From contig DLCG01000008.1 of the NCBI GenBank assembly GCA_002480495.1, positions 614,749 through 678,748 of the forward strand: 64,000 nt of DNA. Direction: 5' to 3'. The position numbers and the translations under genes are program-made. Positions 34,126 through 42,770 of this stretch are shown here, piece after piece. The stretch's first letter is position 1, and every line of letters begins with the position of its first letter. Under the pieces are notes generated by a model, which searched no databases, was not told where the DNA came from, and saw nothing but the letters and a program-made list of their open reading frames with translations. The stretch is from Rhodobiaceae bacterium UBA7804. GTDB taxonomy: Bacteria; Pseudomonadota; Alphaproteobacteria; Parvibaculales; Parvibaculaceae.

Positions 34126-34854
34126 GTGAATCAAAATAAAGCACTCATCGTCGGCGCCGCGGCCATTGTGGTCCTCGTTCTGGCCTATCTCGGCTACCTG
34201 TTTTTCGGGGCCGGAAACGGCAATTCCGAGCCCGTCGCAGGCACGCCGGATACGGCCTTCGAGAAGGAACTTCTGGTTCCCGGACCGCTCGGCGACATGA
34301 CCAAGGGCGACCCGATGGCGCCCGTGACCATCGTCGAATATGCCTCGCTGACCTGCAATCACTGTGCGGATTTCGGGGTGAACACCCTGCCCAAGCTCGA
34401 GGAGCAGTATATCGAGACGGGCAAGGTCTACTATATCTTGCGGGACTTCCCCTTCGACCCGATTGCGACGGCGGCCTTCATGCTTGCTCATTGCGCGGGT
34501 CCGGAGCGCTATTTCGGCTTCGTTGACGTGCTCTTCGCCCAGCAGGCGCAATGGGCCTTCACGCAGACGCCGATGGAAGACCTCAAGGCCATCGCACGGC
34601 AGGGCGGCTTCTCCGAAGAACGCTTCGACCAGTGCATGAAAGACGAGCGCATCTTCAATCATGTGAAGGACGTCGCGACGCGCGGAGCCAAGACCTTCGG
34701 GGTCCGCTCCACGCCCACCTTCTTCATCAATGGCGAGAAGGTCGAGGGCGCGTTGCCCTGGAACGAATTCGAACCGCTGATCGAAAAGGCCCTCGAAGGC
34801 CAGACGATCACACCCGGGTCCGCAGGCGAAGCCACGCCCGCCGGAGAGGAATAA
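34126..34854 (+). CDS. DsbA-family periplasmic thiol oxidoreductase
   Basis: This 242-residue protein has an N-terminal membrane anchor or signal (residues 7-27) and a thioredoxin fold with the active-site motif C77-N-H-C80, the DsbA-like helical insert and the cis-proline loop RSTPTFFING. It is of the DsbA/BdbD-like Thioredoxin_4 type that introduces or repairs disulfides in exported proteins. It starts with GTG behind AGGAAG. It lies 55 bp before smc and is probably co-transcribed with it, an arrangement common in alphaproteobacteria. Confidence 0.92.
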   Translation: MNQNKALIVGAAAIVVLVLAYLGYLFFGAGNGNSEPVAGTPDTAFEKELLVPGPLGDMTKGDPMAPVTIVEYASLTCNHCADFGVNTLPKLEEQYIETGKVYYILRDFPFDPIATAAFMLAHCAGPERYFGFVDVLFAQQAQWAFTQTPMEDLKAIARQGGFSEERFDQCMKDERIFNHVKDVATRGAKTFGVRSTPTFFINGEKVEGALPWNEFEPLIEKALEGQTITPGSAGEATPAGEE

Positions 34855-34909
34855 CCGCAAGCGCTTGATCCGAAAGGAAAAAGCGCCGCAGCAAGATCGA
34901 GATTAGACA

Positions 34910-37900
34910 GTGAAGTTCAATCGCCTTCGGCTTTCAGGTTTCAAATCCTTCGTCGACCCGACCGATCTCATCATCGAGCCGGGCCTGACGGGCGTCGTCG
35001 GTCCCAATGGCTGCGGCAAGTCGAACCTGCTCGAAGCCATGCGCTGGGTCATGGGCGAGAACTCGTTCAAGAACATGCGCGGCTCGGGCATGGAAGACGT
35101 GATCTTCGCCGGTACGGCGGGCCGCCCCGCACGCAACCACGCCGAAGTCGTGCTCTATATCGACAATGCCGACCGTTCGGCGCCCGCCGCCTATAATGAC
35201 TGCGAGGTGATCGAGGTCTCGCGAAAGATCGAGCGCGAGCAGGGCTCGACCTATCGCATCAATGGCCGCGAAGTCCGCGCCCGCGACGTGCAGCTTCTCT
35301 TTGCCGATGCCTCGACCGGCGCGCACTCGCCCGCCCTCGTGCGGCAGGGCCAGATCGCACAGCTCATTTCCTCGAAGCCGATCAACCGCCGACGCATTCT
35401 CGAAGAAGCGGCAGGCATCACCGGCCTCTACACGCGCCGCCACGAGGCCGAACTCCGGCTGAAGGCCGCCGAGACGAACCTCACCCGCCTCGACGACGTC
35501 GTGGCACAGGTCGAATCCCAGCTCGCCAGCCTCAAGCGCCAGGCGCGTCAGGCCGTGCGTTATCGCAACCTCTCGGGCCAGATCCGCGAGACGGAAGCGA
35601 TCCTCCTTCACCTGCGCTGGACGCAGGCCGTGGAGTCGCTCAAGCAGTCGGAGGAAAAGCTCGCCGAGACCGATGTGCGCGTCGCCGAACTGACGCGCGA
35701 AGCCGCCGCGGCAACGACGCTGGAAGCCGAGGCAGCCGACCGCCTGCCGCCGCTGCGCGAAAAGGAAGCGGAGGCCGCCGCCCGTCTTCACCGCCTCACC
35801 GTGGAACGCGAAAACCTCGATGCCGAAGAGGCGCGCGCGAAGGAACAGGCATCCCGCCTCACAGCGCGGCTTCAGCAGATCGGCCAGGACCTGACCCGCG
35901 AGCGCGACCTGATCGCGGATACGCAAGGCGCAATCTCCCGCCTCGACGCCGAGGCGCAGGAGTTGAAGGGCGCCGAGGAAGGCCAGGCCGAGGCGCAGAC
36001 CGCCGCGCAGGCTCGCGTCGAGGAAAGCCGGACCACGCTTGAATCGACCGAACAGGAACTCGACCGGCTCAACCAGGAAATCGCCGCTCTGAGCGCCGAG
36101 CGCACCAGCCTCGTCCGTACCATCGAGGCAGGCCGTCAGCGCATCGAAAAGCTGGAGCGCCAGCTCGCCGACATCGCGCGCGAACGCGAGACGCTGTCCG
36201 ATGCAGAGGAAAAGAAGGCGCAGATCGCGCTGCAGTCGGCCGAACTCGACGAAGCGGCGACGCGCGTTAGCGATGCCGAGCGCGCCGCGCTCGACGCGGA
36301 AGAAGCCCGCCGCAACGCGCAGGAGCGCGAAAAGGCGGCGCGCGAACCGATGCAGGCCGCCGAACGCGCTGCGGGCGACCTCGCCGCGGAGGCGAAGACG
36401 CTTGCGGACATGCTTTCGGTCGGCGAGAGCGACCTCTGGCCGCCGGTAATCGACGCCATCTCCGTCGAACATGGCTATGAGACGGCGCTCGGCGCCGCGC
36501 TCGGCGACGATCTCGGCGTGCCGGAAGATGCAGCCGCCCCGATCCACTGGGGTGCATTGCCGCCCTTCGACACACCGCCTGCCCTTCCCGAAGGCGCGAC
36601 ACCGCTTTCCTATTTCGTGAAGGGCCCGGCATCGCTCGCCCGACGCCTTTCGCAGATTGGTATCGTCGTCTCCGCGGAAGACGGCAAGCGGCTTCATGCG
36701 CAGCTCGCGCCCGGCCAGCGCCTCGTAACGAAGGAAGGCGCGCTCTGGCGCTGGGACGGTTACACCGCCGCCGCCGATGCACCGACAGCCTCCGCCCGCC
36801 GCCTAGAACAGCGCAACCGTCTCGCCGATCTCGAGACCGAGCTTGCCGACGCGCGTACCAGGGCCGCCGAAGCGCGCGCGGCCTATGACGCCGCGCATGT
36901 CGCGGCCGAGCAGGCCATGCAGGAAGAACAGGCACGCCGGGCAGCTCTCCGCGAGGCACAGGGCGCGCATAACCGTATCCGCGACGCCCTGCAGGCGGCG
37001 GAGCGCGCCGCCTCCGCCCAGCTTTCGCGCCTCGCGGCGCTCGCCGAGGCGGAAGAGCGGCTTGCCGGCGACAAGAGCGAAGCCGCAAGGGCACTCGAGG
37101 AAGCCGAGGTCGCACTTCAGAACCTGAAGCCCGACGAGGAGCCGCGCGCCCGCGCCGCCGAGCTTCGCGACAAGGTGGCAGCGCTGCGTCTCGAACTTTC
37201 CGAAGCACGCGCCGAACATGAAGGTCTTCGCCGCGACGCGGAGCAAAGGTCACGCAGGCTCTCCGCCATCGCGCAGGAGCGCGATGCCTGGCAGCTTCGC
37301 GCGACGAATGCGGAGCGGCAGATCGGCACGCTTGAAGAGCGCAAGAACGAGGCCGAGGCCGAACTCAAGACGCTTGAAGGCGTGCCGGCTGAAATCGAGG
37401 AAAAGCGCCGGGCCCTGCTCACCTATATTTCCGAGGCCGAAACGGGCCGTTCGCAGGCAGCCGACGAACTGGCCCAGGCGGAAAAAGTGCTCACCGAGGC
37501 GGCGAAGCACGCAAAGGAAGTGCAGCACCAGCTCGGCGAGACCCGCGAGGAACGCGCGCGTATCGACGGTCTCGTGGACGGCGCCCGCCAGCGCCGCGCC
37601 GAATCGGAAGAGCGAATCCGCGAAGTGCTCGAATGCGAGCCGGAAGCGGCGATCAAGCAGGCGAACCTCGAAGAGGGCGCCGAGCTTCCCGACCTTGAAC
37701 AGATCGACGCGAAGCTCGAACGCTACAAGCGCGAGCGCGAGAGCCTTGGCGGCGTGAACCTGCGGGCGGAGGAGGAAGCGCGCGAGCTCACCGAGCAGCT
37801 CGAAACCATGACCAGCGAGCGCGAAGACCTCGTCAGCGCCATCGCCAAGCTCCGTCAGGGCATCGGCAGCCTCAACCGCGAGGGCCGTGAGCGCATGCTG

Positions 37901-38371
37901 GAAGCCTTCGAGAAGGTGAACGAGAATTTCTCGCGTCTCTTCACACATCTTTTCGGCGGCGGCGAAGCCCATCTCAAGCTCACCGAATCGGACGATCCGC
38001 TGGAAGCCGGTCTCGAAATCATGGCGCGTCCGCCCGGCAAGCGCCTTCAGGTGATGTCGCTGCTCTCGGGCGGCGAACAGGCGCTCACCGCCATGTCGCT
38101 CATCTTCGCGGTTTTCCTCACCAATCCGTCGCCCATCTGCGTGCTGGACGAAGTGGACGCGCCGCTCGACGACGCCAATGTCGAGCGGTTCTGCGATCTG
38201 ATGGAAGAGATGACGCGGACCACGGATACCCGCTTCCTCATCATTACCCACCATGCGCTCACAATGGCCCGCATGAACCGCCTTTACGGCGTCACCATGC
38301 AGGAGCGTGGCGTGTCCACTCTCGTTTCGGTCGATCTCGATGTCGCCGAGACGCTCCGCGAAGCCTCCTGA
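34910..38371 (+). CDS. smc: Chromosome segregation SMC ATPase
   Basis: SMC forms the long coiled-coil arms of the bacterial condensin and works with ScpA and ScpB (not in this window). The 1153-residue protein has Walker A GPNGCGKSN (31-39), two long coiled coils rich in Glu/Ala/Arg, a hinge around residues 510-630 (GYETALGAALGDDLG region), the ABC signature LLSGGEQALTAMSL near residue 1053 and Walker B CVLDEVDAPLDDAN. It starts with GTG at 34910. A clear terminator follows the stop. Confidence 0.97.
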   Translation: MKFNRLRLSGFKSFVDPTDLIIEPGLTGVVGPNGCGKSNLLEAMRWVMGENSFKNMRGSGMEDVIFAGTAGRPARNHAEVVLYIDNADRSAPAAYNDCEVIEVSRKIEREQGSTYRINGREVRARDVQLLFADASTGAHSPALVRQGQIAQLISSKPINRRRILEEAAGITGLYTRRHEAELRLKAAETNLTRLDDVVAQVESQLASLKRQARQAVRYRNLSGQIRETEAILLHLRWTQAVESLKQSEEKLAETDVRVAELTREAAAATTLEAEAADRLPPLREKEAEAAARLHRLTVERENLDAEEARAKEQASRLTARLQQIGQDLTRERDLIADTQGAISRLDAEAQELKGAEEGQAEAQTAAQARVEESRTTLESTEQELDRLNQEIAALSAERTSLVRTIEAGRQRIEKLERQLADIARERETLSDAEEKKAQIALQSAELDEAATRVSDAERAALDAEEARRNAQEREKAAREPMQAAERAAGDLAAEAKTLADMLSVGESDLWPPVIDAISVEHGYETALGAALGDDLGVPEDAAAPIHWGALPPFDTPPALPEGATPLSYFVKGPASLARRLSQIGIVVSAEDGKRLHAQLAPGQRLVTKEGALWRWDGYTAAADAPTASARRLEQRNRLADLETELADARTRAAEARAAYDAAHVAAEQAMQEEQARRAALREAQGAHNRIRDALQAAERAASAQLSRLAALAEAEERLAGDKSEAARALEEAEVALQNLKPDEEPRARAAELRDKVAALRLELSEARAEHEGLRRDAEQRSRRLSAIAQERDAWQLRATNAERQIGTLEERKNEAEAELKTLEGVPAEIEEKRRALLTYISEAETGRSQAADELAQAEKVLTEAAKHAKEVQHQLGETREERARIDGLVDGARQRRAESEERIREVLECEPEAAIKQANLEEGAELPDLEQIDAKLERYKRERESLGGVNLRAEEEARELTEQLETMTSEREDLVSAIAKLRQGIGSLNREGRERMLEAFEKVNENFSRLFTHLFGGGEAHLKLTESDDPLEAGLEIMARPPGKRLQVMSLLSGGEQALTAMSLIFAVFLTNPSPICVLDEVDAPLDDANVERFCDLMEEMTRTTDTRFLIITHHALTMARMNRLYGVTMQERGVSTLVSVDLDVAETLREAS

Positions 38372-38404
38372 CCGGGATATCGAGCCACATGACGCAACGG
38401 AAAG

Positions 38405-38428
38405 GCCCCCTGCCAAGGGGGCTTTTTT
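38405..38428 (+). terminator. Rho-independent terminator after smc
   Basis: A GCCCCCT / AGGGGGC stem with a 4-nt loop is followed by six T. It lies 34 bp after the smc stop. Confidence 0.9.
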
Positions 38429-38549
38429 CATGAGGCGGAGGGACTCGCCAGGGGCTCTCCGCGCGGTCCCGGCGAGGCCGAATGACGCAGCCGCGAAATG
38501 CTCGAAAAAACAGCGTCAATTCAATGACTTACACCCCCTCCAGCGGTCC

Positions 38550-38578
38550 TTGACAGGTTATTACCCTGACAGTAGGGT
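38550..38578 (+). promoter_or_regulatory. Predicted promoter of the Fo ATP synthase operon
   Basis: A perfect TTGACA (38550-38555) is followed after 17 bp by TAGGGT (38573-38578). The spacing is ideal. It lies about 60 bp before atpI and after the smc terminator. Confidence 0.7.
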
Positions 38579-38639
38579 GCGCGCGGCTTCGATCCGGGGC
38601 GGGGCTCCGAAAGAGCATTTCTGACGGCGGAGCTTCGCT

Positions 38640-39020
38640 TTGAAACGGAACGAGGAAGCCGGCACTCCCACGGATGGCGACAAGGCCGCCCAGAAGAGAG
38701 AACTCGATCTCCTGGAACGCCGTATCATGGCCGCGCGCGATGCCTATCGCGGCCCGGAAGTGAAGGGAACAAGGCCGGCGCCGACGGGAAAACCCTCCGA
38801 CATGGGGGTTGCCATGCGGCTCTCCTCGGAACTCGTTGCCGGCGTTCTGCTGGGGGCCGGCATTGGCTGGTTCCTGGACTGGCTATTCGGCACGCTGCCG
38901 ATCTTCCTGGTGGTTTTCACCGGGCTCGGAACGGTAGCGGGCGTAAAGAATGTGCTTCGCGCGACGCAGGCGATGAATGCGACCGCGGCGGAGCAAAAAA
39001 AGGATCCATCCGGGCGCTAG
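38640..39020 (+). CDS. atpI: ATP synthase protein I
   Basis: AtpI is a small membrane protein that helps c-ring assembly and may handle magnesium. The 126-residue protein has a hydrophilic N-terminus (about 58 residues) and two TM segments (ELVAGVLLGAGIGWFLDWLF and PIFLVVFTGLGTVAG). The start is TTG at 38640, with GGAG about 9 nt upstream; no ATG fits the family N-terminus. It leads the Fo gene cluster, as usual in alphaproteobacteria. Confidence 0.88.
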   Translation: MKRNEEAGTPTDGDKAAQKRELDLLERRIMAARDAYRGPEVKGTRPAPTGKPSDMGVAMRLSSELVAGVLLGAGIGWFLDWLFGTLPIFLVVFTGLGTVAGVKNVLRATQAMNATAAEQKKDPSGR

Positions 39021-39079
39021 CCCGGCGACGTAACGGCCGGATCTCCATCCGGCGATCAAGCTGAGGCTGAGGCAAACCA

Positions 39080-39862
39080 GTGGCAACAGGCGCCGAACAA
39101 ACCGGAGGCGGTTTCCCCGTCGACCCCCTGCACCAGTTCGTAGTGCAGCCCCTCATTCCCCTCAATATCGGCGGCCTCGACGCCTCCTTCACCAATGCCA
39201 GCCTCTGGATGGTGGTAACGGTCGTCGCCGTTACCCTCTTCACCACGCTGGGCATGCGCTCGGGCGCGATGGTGCCGGGGCGGATGCAGTCGGTGGTCGA
39301 AAGCTTCTACACCTTCATCGCCAACATGGTCCGGGACAATGCCGGACACGACGCGATGAAGTTCTTCCCCTTCATCTTCTCGCTGTTCGCCTTCATCTTC
39401 TTCGCGAACATGATCGGGATGTTTCCCTACGCCTTCACGGTGACGAGCCATATCGTCGTCACCTTCGCCCTTGCCGCCGTAGTCTTCGTTGGCGTGACGC
39501 TGACGGGTTTTGCCCTTCACGGCGTGAAGTTCCTGAAGGTTTTCGTTCCCAGCGGCGTTCCGGTGGCCCTTCTTCCTCTCGTGGTCGCGATCGAGGTCAT
39601 TTCCTACTTCTCGCGTCCGATCAGCCACTCCGTCCGTCTCTTCGCCAACATGCTGGCGGGCCACATCATGCTGAAGGTGTTCGCCGGTTTCGTGCTCACC
39701 TTCATGACGATGGGTGCGGTCGGCTATCTCGGCATGATTCTGCCGCTCTTCATGATCGTCTGCCTCACGGCTCTCGAGTTCCTCGTTGCCGCGCTGCAGG
39801 CCTATGTCTTCACGATCCTGACCTGCATGTATCTTCACGACGCACTGCACCCGGGTCACTGA
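39080..39862 (+). CDS. atpB: ATP synthase Fo subunit a
   Basis: Subunit a forms the two proton half-channels next to the c-ring. The 260-residue, multi-pass protein has the essential arginine, Arg186, in ISHSVRLFANMLAGH. The N-terminus (DPLHQFVVQPLIPL) is typical of the alphaproteobacterial/mitochondrial form. It starts with GTG at 39080. It is followed by atpE after 94 bp. Confidence 0.97.
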   Translation: MATGAEQTGGGFPVDPLHQFVVQPLIPLNIGGLDASFTNASLWMVVTVVAVTLFTTLGMRSGAMVPGRMQSVVESFYTFIANMVRDNAGHDAMKFFPFIFSLFAFIFFANMIGMFPYAFTVTSHIVVTFALAAVVFVGVTLTGFALHGVKFLKVFVPSGVPVALLPLVVAIEVISYFSRPISHSVRLFANMLAGHIMLKVFAGFVLTFMTMGAVGYLGMILPLFMIVCLTALEFLVAALQAYVFTILTCMYLHDALHPGH

Positions 39863-39956
39863 TCAGGTTGCGGACGTCTAGTCCCGAAAAAAGAAATGGT
39901 TGCGGCTCCGTGGCCGTTCCCACTCTCCAAAACGACCCCAAAAGGAGCATCTAACT

Positions 39957-40181
39957 ATGGAAGCAGAAGCAGCTAAGTTCATCGGCGCCGGTATCGCGTG
40001 CCTCGGCATGGGTGGCGCGGCCATCGGCGTGGGCAACATCTTCGGCAACTACCTCGCCGGCGCCCTCCGCAACCCGTCGGCCGCGGACGGCCAGTTCGCC
40101 CGCCTCATCTTCGGCTTTGCCGTGACGGAAGCGCTGGGCATCTTCTCGCTGCTCGTCGCGCTCATCCTGCTCTTCGTCTGA
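39957..40181 (+). CDS. atpE: ATP synthase Fo subunit c
   Basis: Subunit c makes the proton-driven rotor ring. The 74-residue protein consists of two TM helices with the polar loop ALRNPSA (36-42) and the proton-carrying Glu58 in FAVTEALGIF. The helix-1 glycines (GMGGAAIGVG) are present. ATG 39957 follows AAAGGAG by 8 nt, the strongest ribosome binding site in this operon. An 11-bp perfect hairpin lies directly after the gene, which fits the need for many copies of c per complex. Confidence 0.97.
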   Translation: MEAEAAKFIGAGIACLGMGGAAIGVGNIFGNYLAGALRNPSAADGQFARLIFGFAVTEALGIFSLLVALILLFV

Positions 40182-40199
40182 TCCTTAGCGGATCGGCCA

Positions 40200-40227
40200 G
40201 CCGGCTGCCTTCCAAGAGGCAGCCGGC
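40200..40227 (+). repeat. 11-bp perfect hairpin after atpE
   Basis: GCCGGCTGCCT pairs with AGGCAGCCGGC around a 6-nt loop. It begins 18 nt after the atpE stop and has no T-tract, so it is better seen as an RNA-stabilising or processing element than as a terminator. Confidence 0.7.
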
Positions 40228-40257
40228 GGCAGCCGACTTGCCTGACCGGAGACCTAC

Positions 40258-40821
40258 ATGATCGCCGAAGCCATGGCTCAAGAACCTGGTAGCGAGCTTA
40301 TCGCCGAGACACATGTCCCGGATGCCGAGCATGCGGGGGGCTTTCCGCCCTTCGACGCTAACACCTTCGAGTCCCAGATCGTCTGGCTGGTACTGAGCTT
40401 CCTCGCCCTGTACTTCCTGATGTCCCGCGTGGCCCTGCCGCGCATCGCCACGGTGCTCGAAGAGCGCCGCGACCGCATCGCTGACGATCTCGATCAGGCC
40501 GCACAGTTCAAGCGGCAGACCGACGAAGCGATCGAGGCCTATGAAAAGGCGCTGGCGGAAGCCCGCGCCAAGGCTCACGAGATCGCGCAGGAAACGCGCG
40601 ACCGTCTTCATGAAGAGACGGAACGGCAGCGTCTGGCCATCGAGGCCCGGCTCGCCGAGAAGATTTCGGAAGCCGAAAAGCAGATTGCAGCCACCAAGGA
40701 AGCGGCGCTTGCCAATGTGCGCAGCGTCGCGGTGGATGTGGCCGATGCCATCGTCGTTCAGCTCCTCGGCGAAGCGGACCGTTCCGCCTCCGAGCGCGCG
40801 GTCGACACCGAACTCAAGTAA
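40258..40821 (+). CDS. atpF': ATP synthase Fo subunit b'
   Basis: This 187-residue subunit forms half of the heterodimeric stator stalk. It has an N-terminal TM helix (SQIVWLVLSFLALYFLMSRVAL) after a 30-residue leader and a long charged coiled coil that ends in the delta-binding region. A separate b' gene beside b is typical of alphaproteobacteria, photosynthetic bacteria and plastids. It lies 18 bp before atpF. Confidence 0.95.
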   Translation: MIAEAMAQEPGSELIAETHVPDAEHAGGFPPFDANTFESQIVWLVLSFLALYFLMSRVALPRIATVLEERRDRIADDLDQAAQFKRQTDEAIEAYEKALAEARAKAHEIAQETRDRLHEETERQRLAIEARLAEKISEAEKQIAATKEAALANVRSVAVDVADAIVVQLLGEADRSASERAVDTELK

Positions 40822-40839
40822 CGCGAAGGACAAGCCCCC

Positions 40840-41325
40840 ATGTTCGCTACAGCCGAATTCTGGATCCTGGCCTGCCTTGTCGCGTTCTTCGCGATCCTTG
40901 GCTACTTCAAGGTCCACCGCACCATCGCCGGCTCGCTCGACAAGCGCGCCGCCGATATCGCGGCCGAACTCGACGAAGCCCGCCGCCTGCGTGAGGAAGC
41001 GCAGCAGCTCCTCGCCTCCTATCAGCGCAAGCAGCGCGAGGCGATGAAGGAAGCCGAGGATATCATCTCCCAGGCCAAGGCCGAGGCCGAACAGCTGGCG
41101 AAGGAAACTCGCGCGAATATGGAAGCGCAGGTCGAACGCCGCACAAAGCTCGCCGAGGACAAGATTGCCCAGGCCGAAACCCAGGCGGTGAACGACGTCC
41201 GCTCGGCGGCCGCGGAAGTGGCCATCGGCGCTGCCCGCCGCGTCATCGCCGAGAAGGTCGATGCCGGTCAGGACGCAAAGCTGATCGAGAAGTCGATCGC
41301 CGAACTTGCGGCCAAGCTTCACTGA
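40840..41325 (+). CDS. atpF: ATP synthase Fo subunit b
   Basis: This is the second stator stalk subunit, 161 residues long, with a TM helix at residues 5-24 (AEFWILACLVAFFAILGYFK) and a heptad-rich Glu/Ala/Lys coiled coil. The F1 genes (atpHAGDC) do not follow, so this is the separate Fo cluster usual for alphaproteobacteria. A strong terminator lies just after the gene. Confidence 0.95.
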   Translation: MFATAEFWILACLVAFFAILGYFKVHRTIAGSLDKRAADIAAELDEARRLREEAQQLLASYQRKQREAMKEAEDIISQAKAEAEQLAKETRANMEAQVERRTKLAEDKIAQAETQAVNDVRSAAAEVAIGAARRVIAEKVDAGQDAKLIEKSIAELAAKLH

Positions 41326-41346
41326 AGCAGGCAAGCTTTCGCGAAA

Positions 41347-41378
41347 ACCCCGCCCGGCTCCGGCCCGGCGGGGTTTTT
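41347..41378 (+). terminator. Rho-independent terminator of the Fo operon
   Basis: An ACCCCGCC / GGCGGGGT stem with a GC-rich 12-nt loop is followed by TTTTT. It lies just after the atpF stop. Confidence 0.9.
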
Positions 41379-41437
41379 GTTTGCCTTTTCGCTGCCGCCT
41401 CACGTTCAATGAACAAGCGGGACCACGGGAGGTATTC

Positions 41438-42226
41438 ATGCTCGACAGGTACGAAGCGACAAGTTTTACCCATGAAGGCGTGACGAAGCCCGTCTATGTC
41501 CGCGGCTCCGGTCCCGCCGTCATCGTCATCCATGAAATACCGGGGATAACGCCGGAGGTGATCCGCTTCGCGGACTGGGTGGCCGACGCGGGATTTCGGG
41601 TCTACATGCCTCTCCTCATCGGCAAGGCCGGCGATCCGCTCACACCCGCTTACGTCATGCGCTCGATTGCGACGCTATGCATCAGCCGCGAGTTTCACAT
41701 TCTTGCGTCGAACCGCTCCAGCCCCGTCACCAAGTGGCTTCGCGCCCTCGCCGCCCACGCCCATGCGGAAGCGGGAGGCAAGGGTGTGGGCGCGGTGGGC
41801 ATGTGCTTCTCCGGCAATTTCGCGCTCTCCATGATGATGGAGCCTGCGATGATGGCGCCCGTTCTCTCGCAACCTTCCATGCCCTTCCCTCTCGGAGCGG
41901 AACGGCGCGCCGCGCTTCATGTCTCGCCGGAAGAATTCCAGTGCGTGAAAGATTACTGCGCCAAGGGCGGCAAGGTGCTGGGCCTGCGCTTCAAGGGTGA
42001 CCGCATGTCGCCACCCGAAAAATTCGAAACGCTGCGCCGCGAACTCGGCGACGCTTTCGAGGGCATCGAACTGGACGACAAGGACGCCAATCCGGATTCG
42101 CCCGCGCCCCGGCCGCATAGTTGCCTCACCGTCGATCTCGTCGACAAGGAGGGCGAACCGACAATGGAAGCCGCCAAGCGCGTCATTTCCTTCTTTCAGG
42201 AGCGGCTTCTCGCTACCGCGCGCTGA
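41438..42226 (+). CDS. Dienelactone hydrolase family protein
   Basis: This alpha/beta-hydrolase has about 262 residues, with nucleophile Cys123 in GAVGMCFSGNFAL (the G-x-C-x-S-G form of the dienelactone hydrolase elbow). The Asp (LRFKGDRMSPP) and His (APRPHSCLTVDL) of the triad are also visible. ATG 41438 follows GGAGG by 6 nt; the frame is open upstream across the Fo terminator, which is not coding. No aromatic-degradation genes are nearby, so the substrate is unknown. The last 14 bp overlap the convergent nucleotidyltransferase gene. Confidence 0.87.
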   Translation: MLDRYEATSFTHEGVTKPVYVRGSGPAVIVIHEIPGITPEVIRFADWVADAGFRVYMPLLIGKAGDPLTPAYVMRSIATLCISREFHILASNRSSPVTKWLRALAAHAHAEAGGKGVGAVGMCFSGNFALSMMMEPAMMAPVLSQPSMPFPLGAERRAALHVSPEEFQCVKDYCAKGGKVLGLRFKGDRMSPPEKFETLRRELGDAFEGIELDDKDANPDSPAPRPHSCLTVDLVDKEGEPTMEAAKRVISFFQERLLATAR

Positions 42227-42770
42227 CAACCTTCAGTTCCGGCCACTTCTCCGTCCAGCGGCGCGCCTTTTCCTCATAGCGTTCGGCATTGAAATTCGGC
42301 ACAGGATTCGGCCGGATGATCATGTTTTCGATATCGTCCAGCCCGCACGGTGCATAGAGGGTCATATCCGCCTGCAGTCCCACCATGCAGGCGGGTGCCA
42401 GGAAGCGGTCGATCCCCTGGCATGATGAGCGAAGCGGCGGATAGGCAAGGCCGAATTTTTCCTCATACCAGAGGTGAACGCGGGCCTGATTGCGCAACTC
42501 TATCTCTACGCCGAGATCGTGAAAGCGCTCCACCGCGCGACGGATTTCTTCATCTTCGGCTTCCCAGCTCGTGTCCGGATCGAAATAGAAAATGTCGTAA
42601 TCCTTGATGCCGTAACCGGGCGCGCGCCCCGTGAGCCCGTTCCACACGGTCTGGAAAAGCGAGCCCGAGACCAGCCAGGCGTCTTCGAGGCCAAGCTCCG
42701 GCAGCCGCTCCAGGATTTCGCGGTTCACCCCGTTCGTCAGCGCGAGTTCGATGAACCGCGCTTCGTTCAT
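42213..42770 (-). CDS. Nucleotidyltransferase family protein (DUF925/NTP_transf_6)
   Basis: This 185-residue protein has the motif DYDIFYFDPDTSWEAED, where the D-x-D pair suits a nucleotidyltransferase metal site, followed by VEIELRNQARVHLWYEEKFG. This matches the DUF925 family, predicted to transfer nucleotides to unknown targets. Its start overlaps the serine hydrolase stop by 4 bp, so the two are coupled. Substrate unknown. Confidence 0.85.
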   Translation of the reverse strand: MNEARFIELALTNGVNREILERLPELGLEDAWLVSGSLFQTVWNGLTGRAPGYGIKDYDIFYFDPDTSWEAEDEEIRRAVERFHDLGVEIELRNQARVHLWYEEKFGLAYPPLRSSCQGIDRFLAPACMVGLQADMTLYAPCGLDDIENMIIRPNPVPNFNAERYEEKARRWTEKWPELKVVSAR

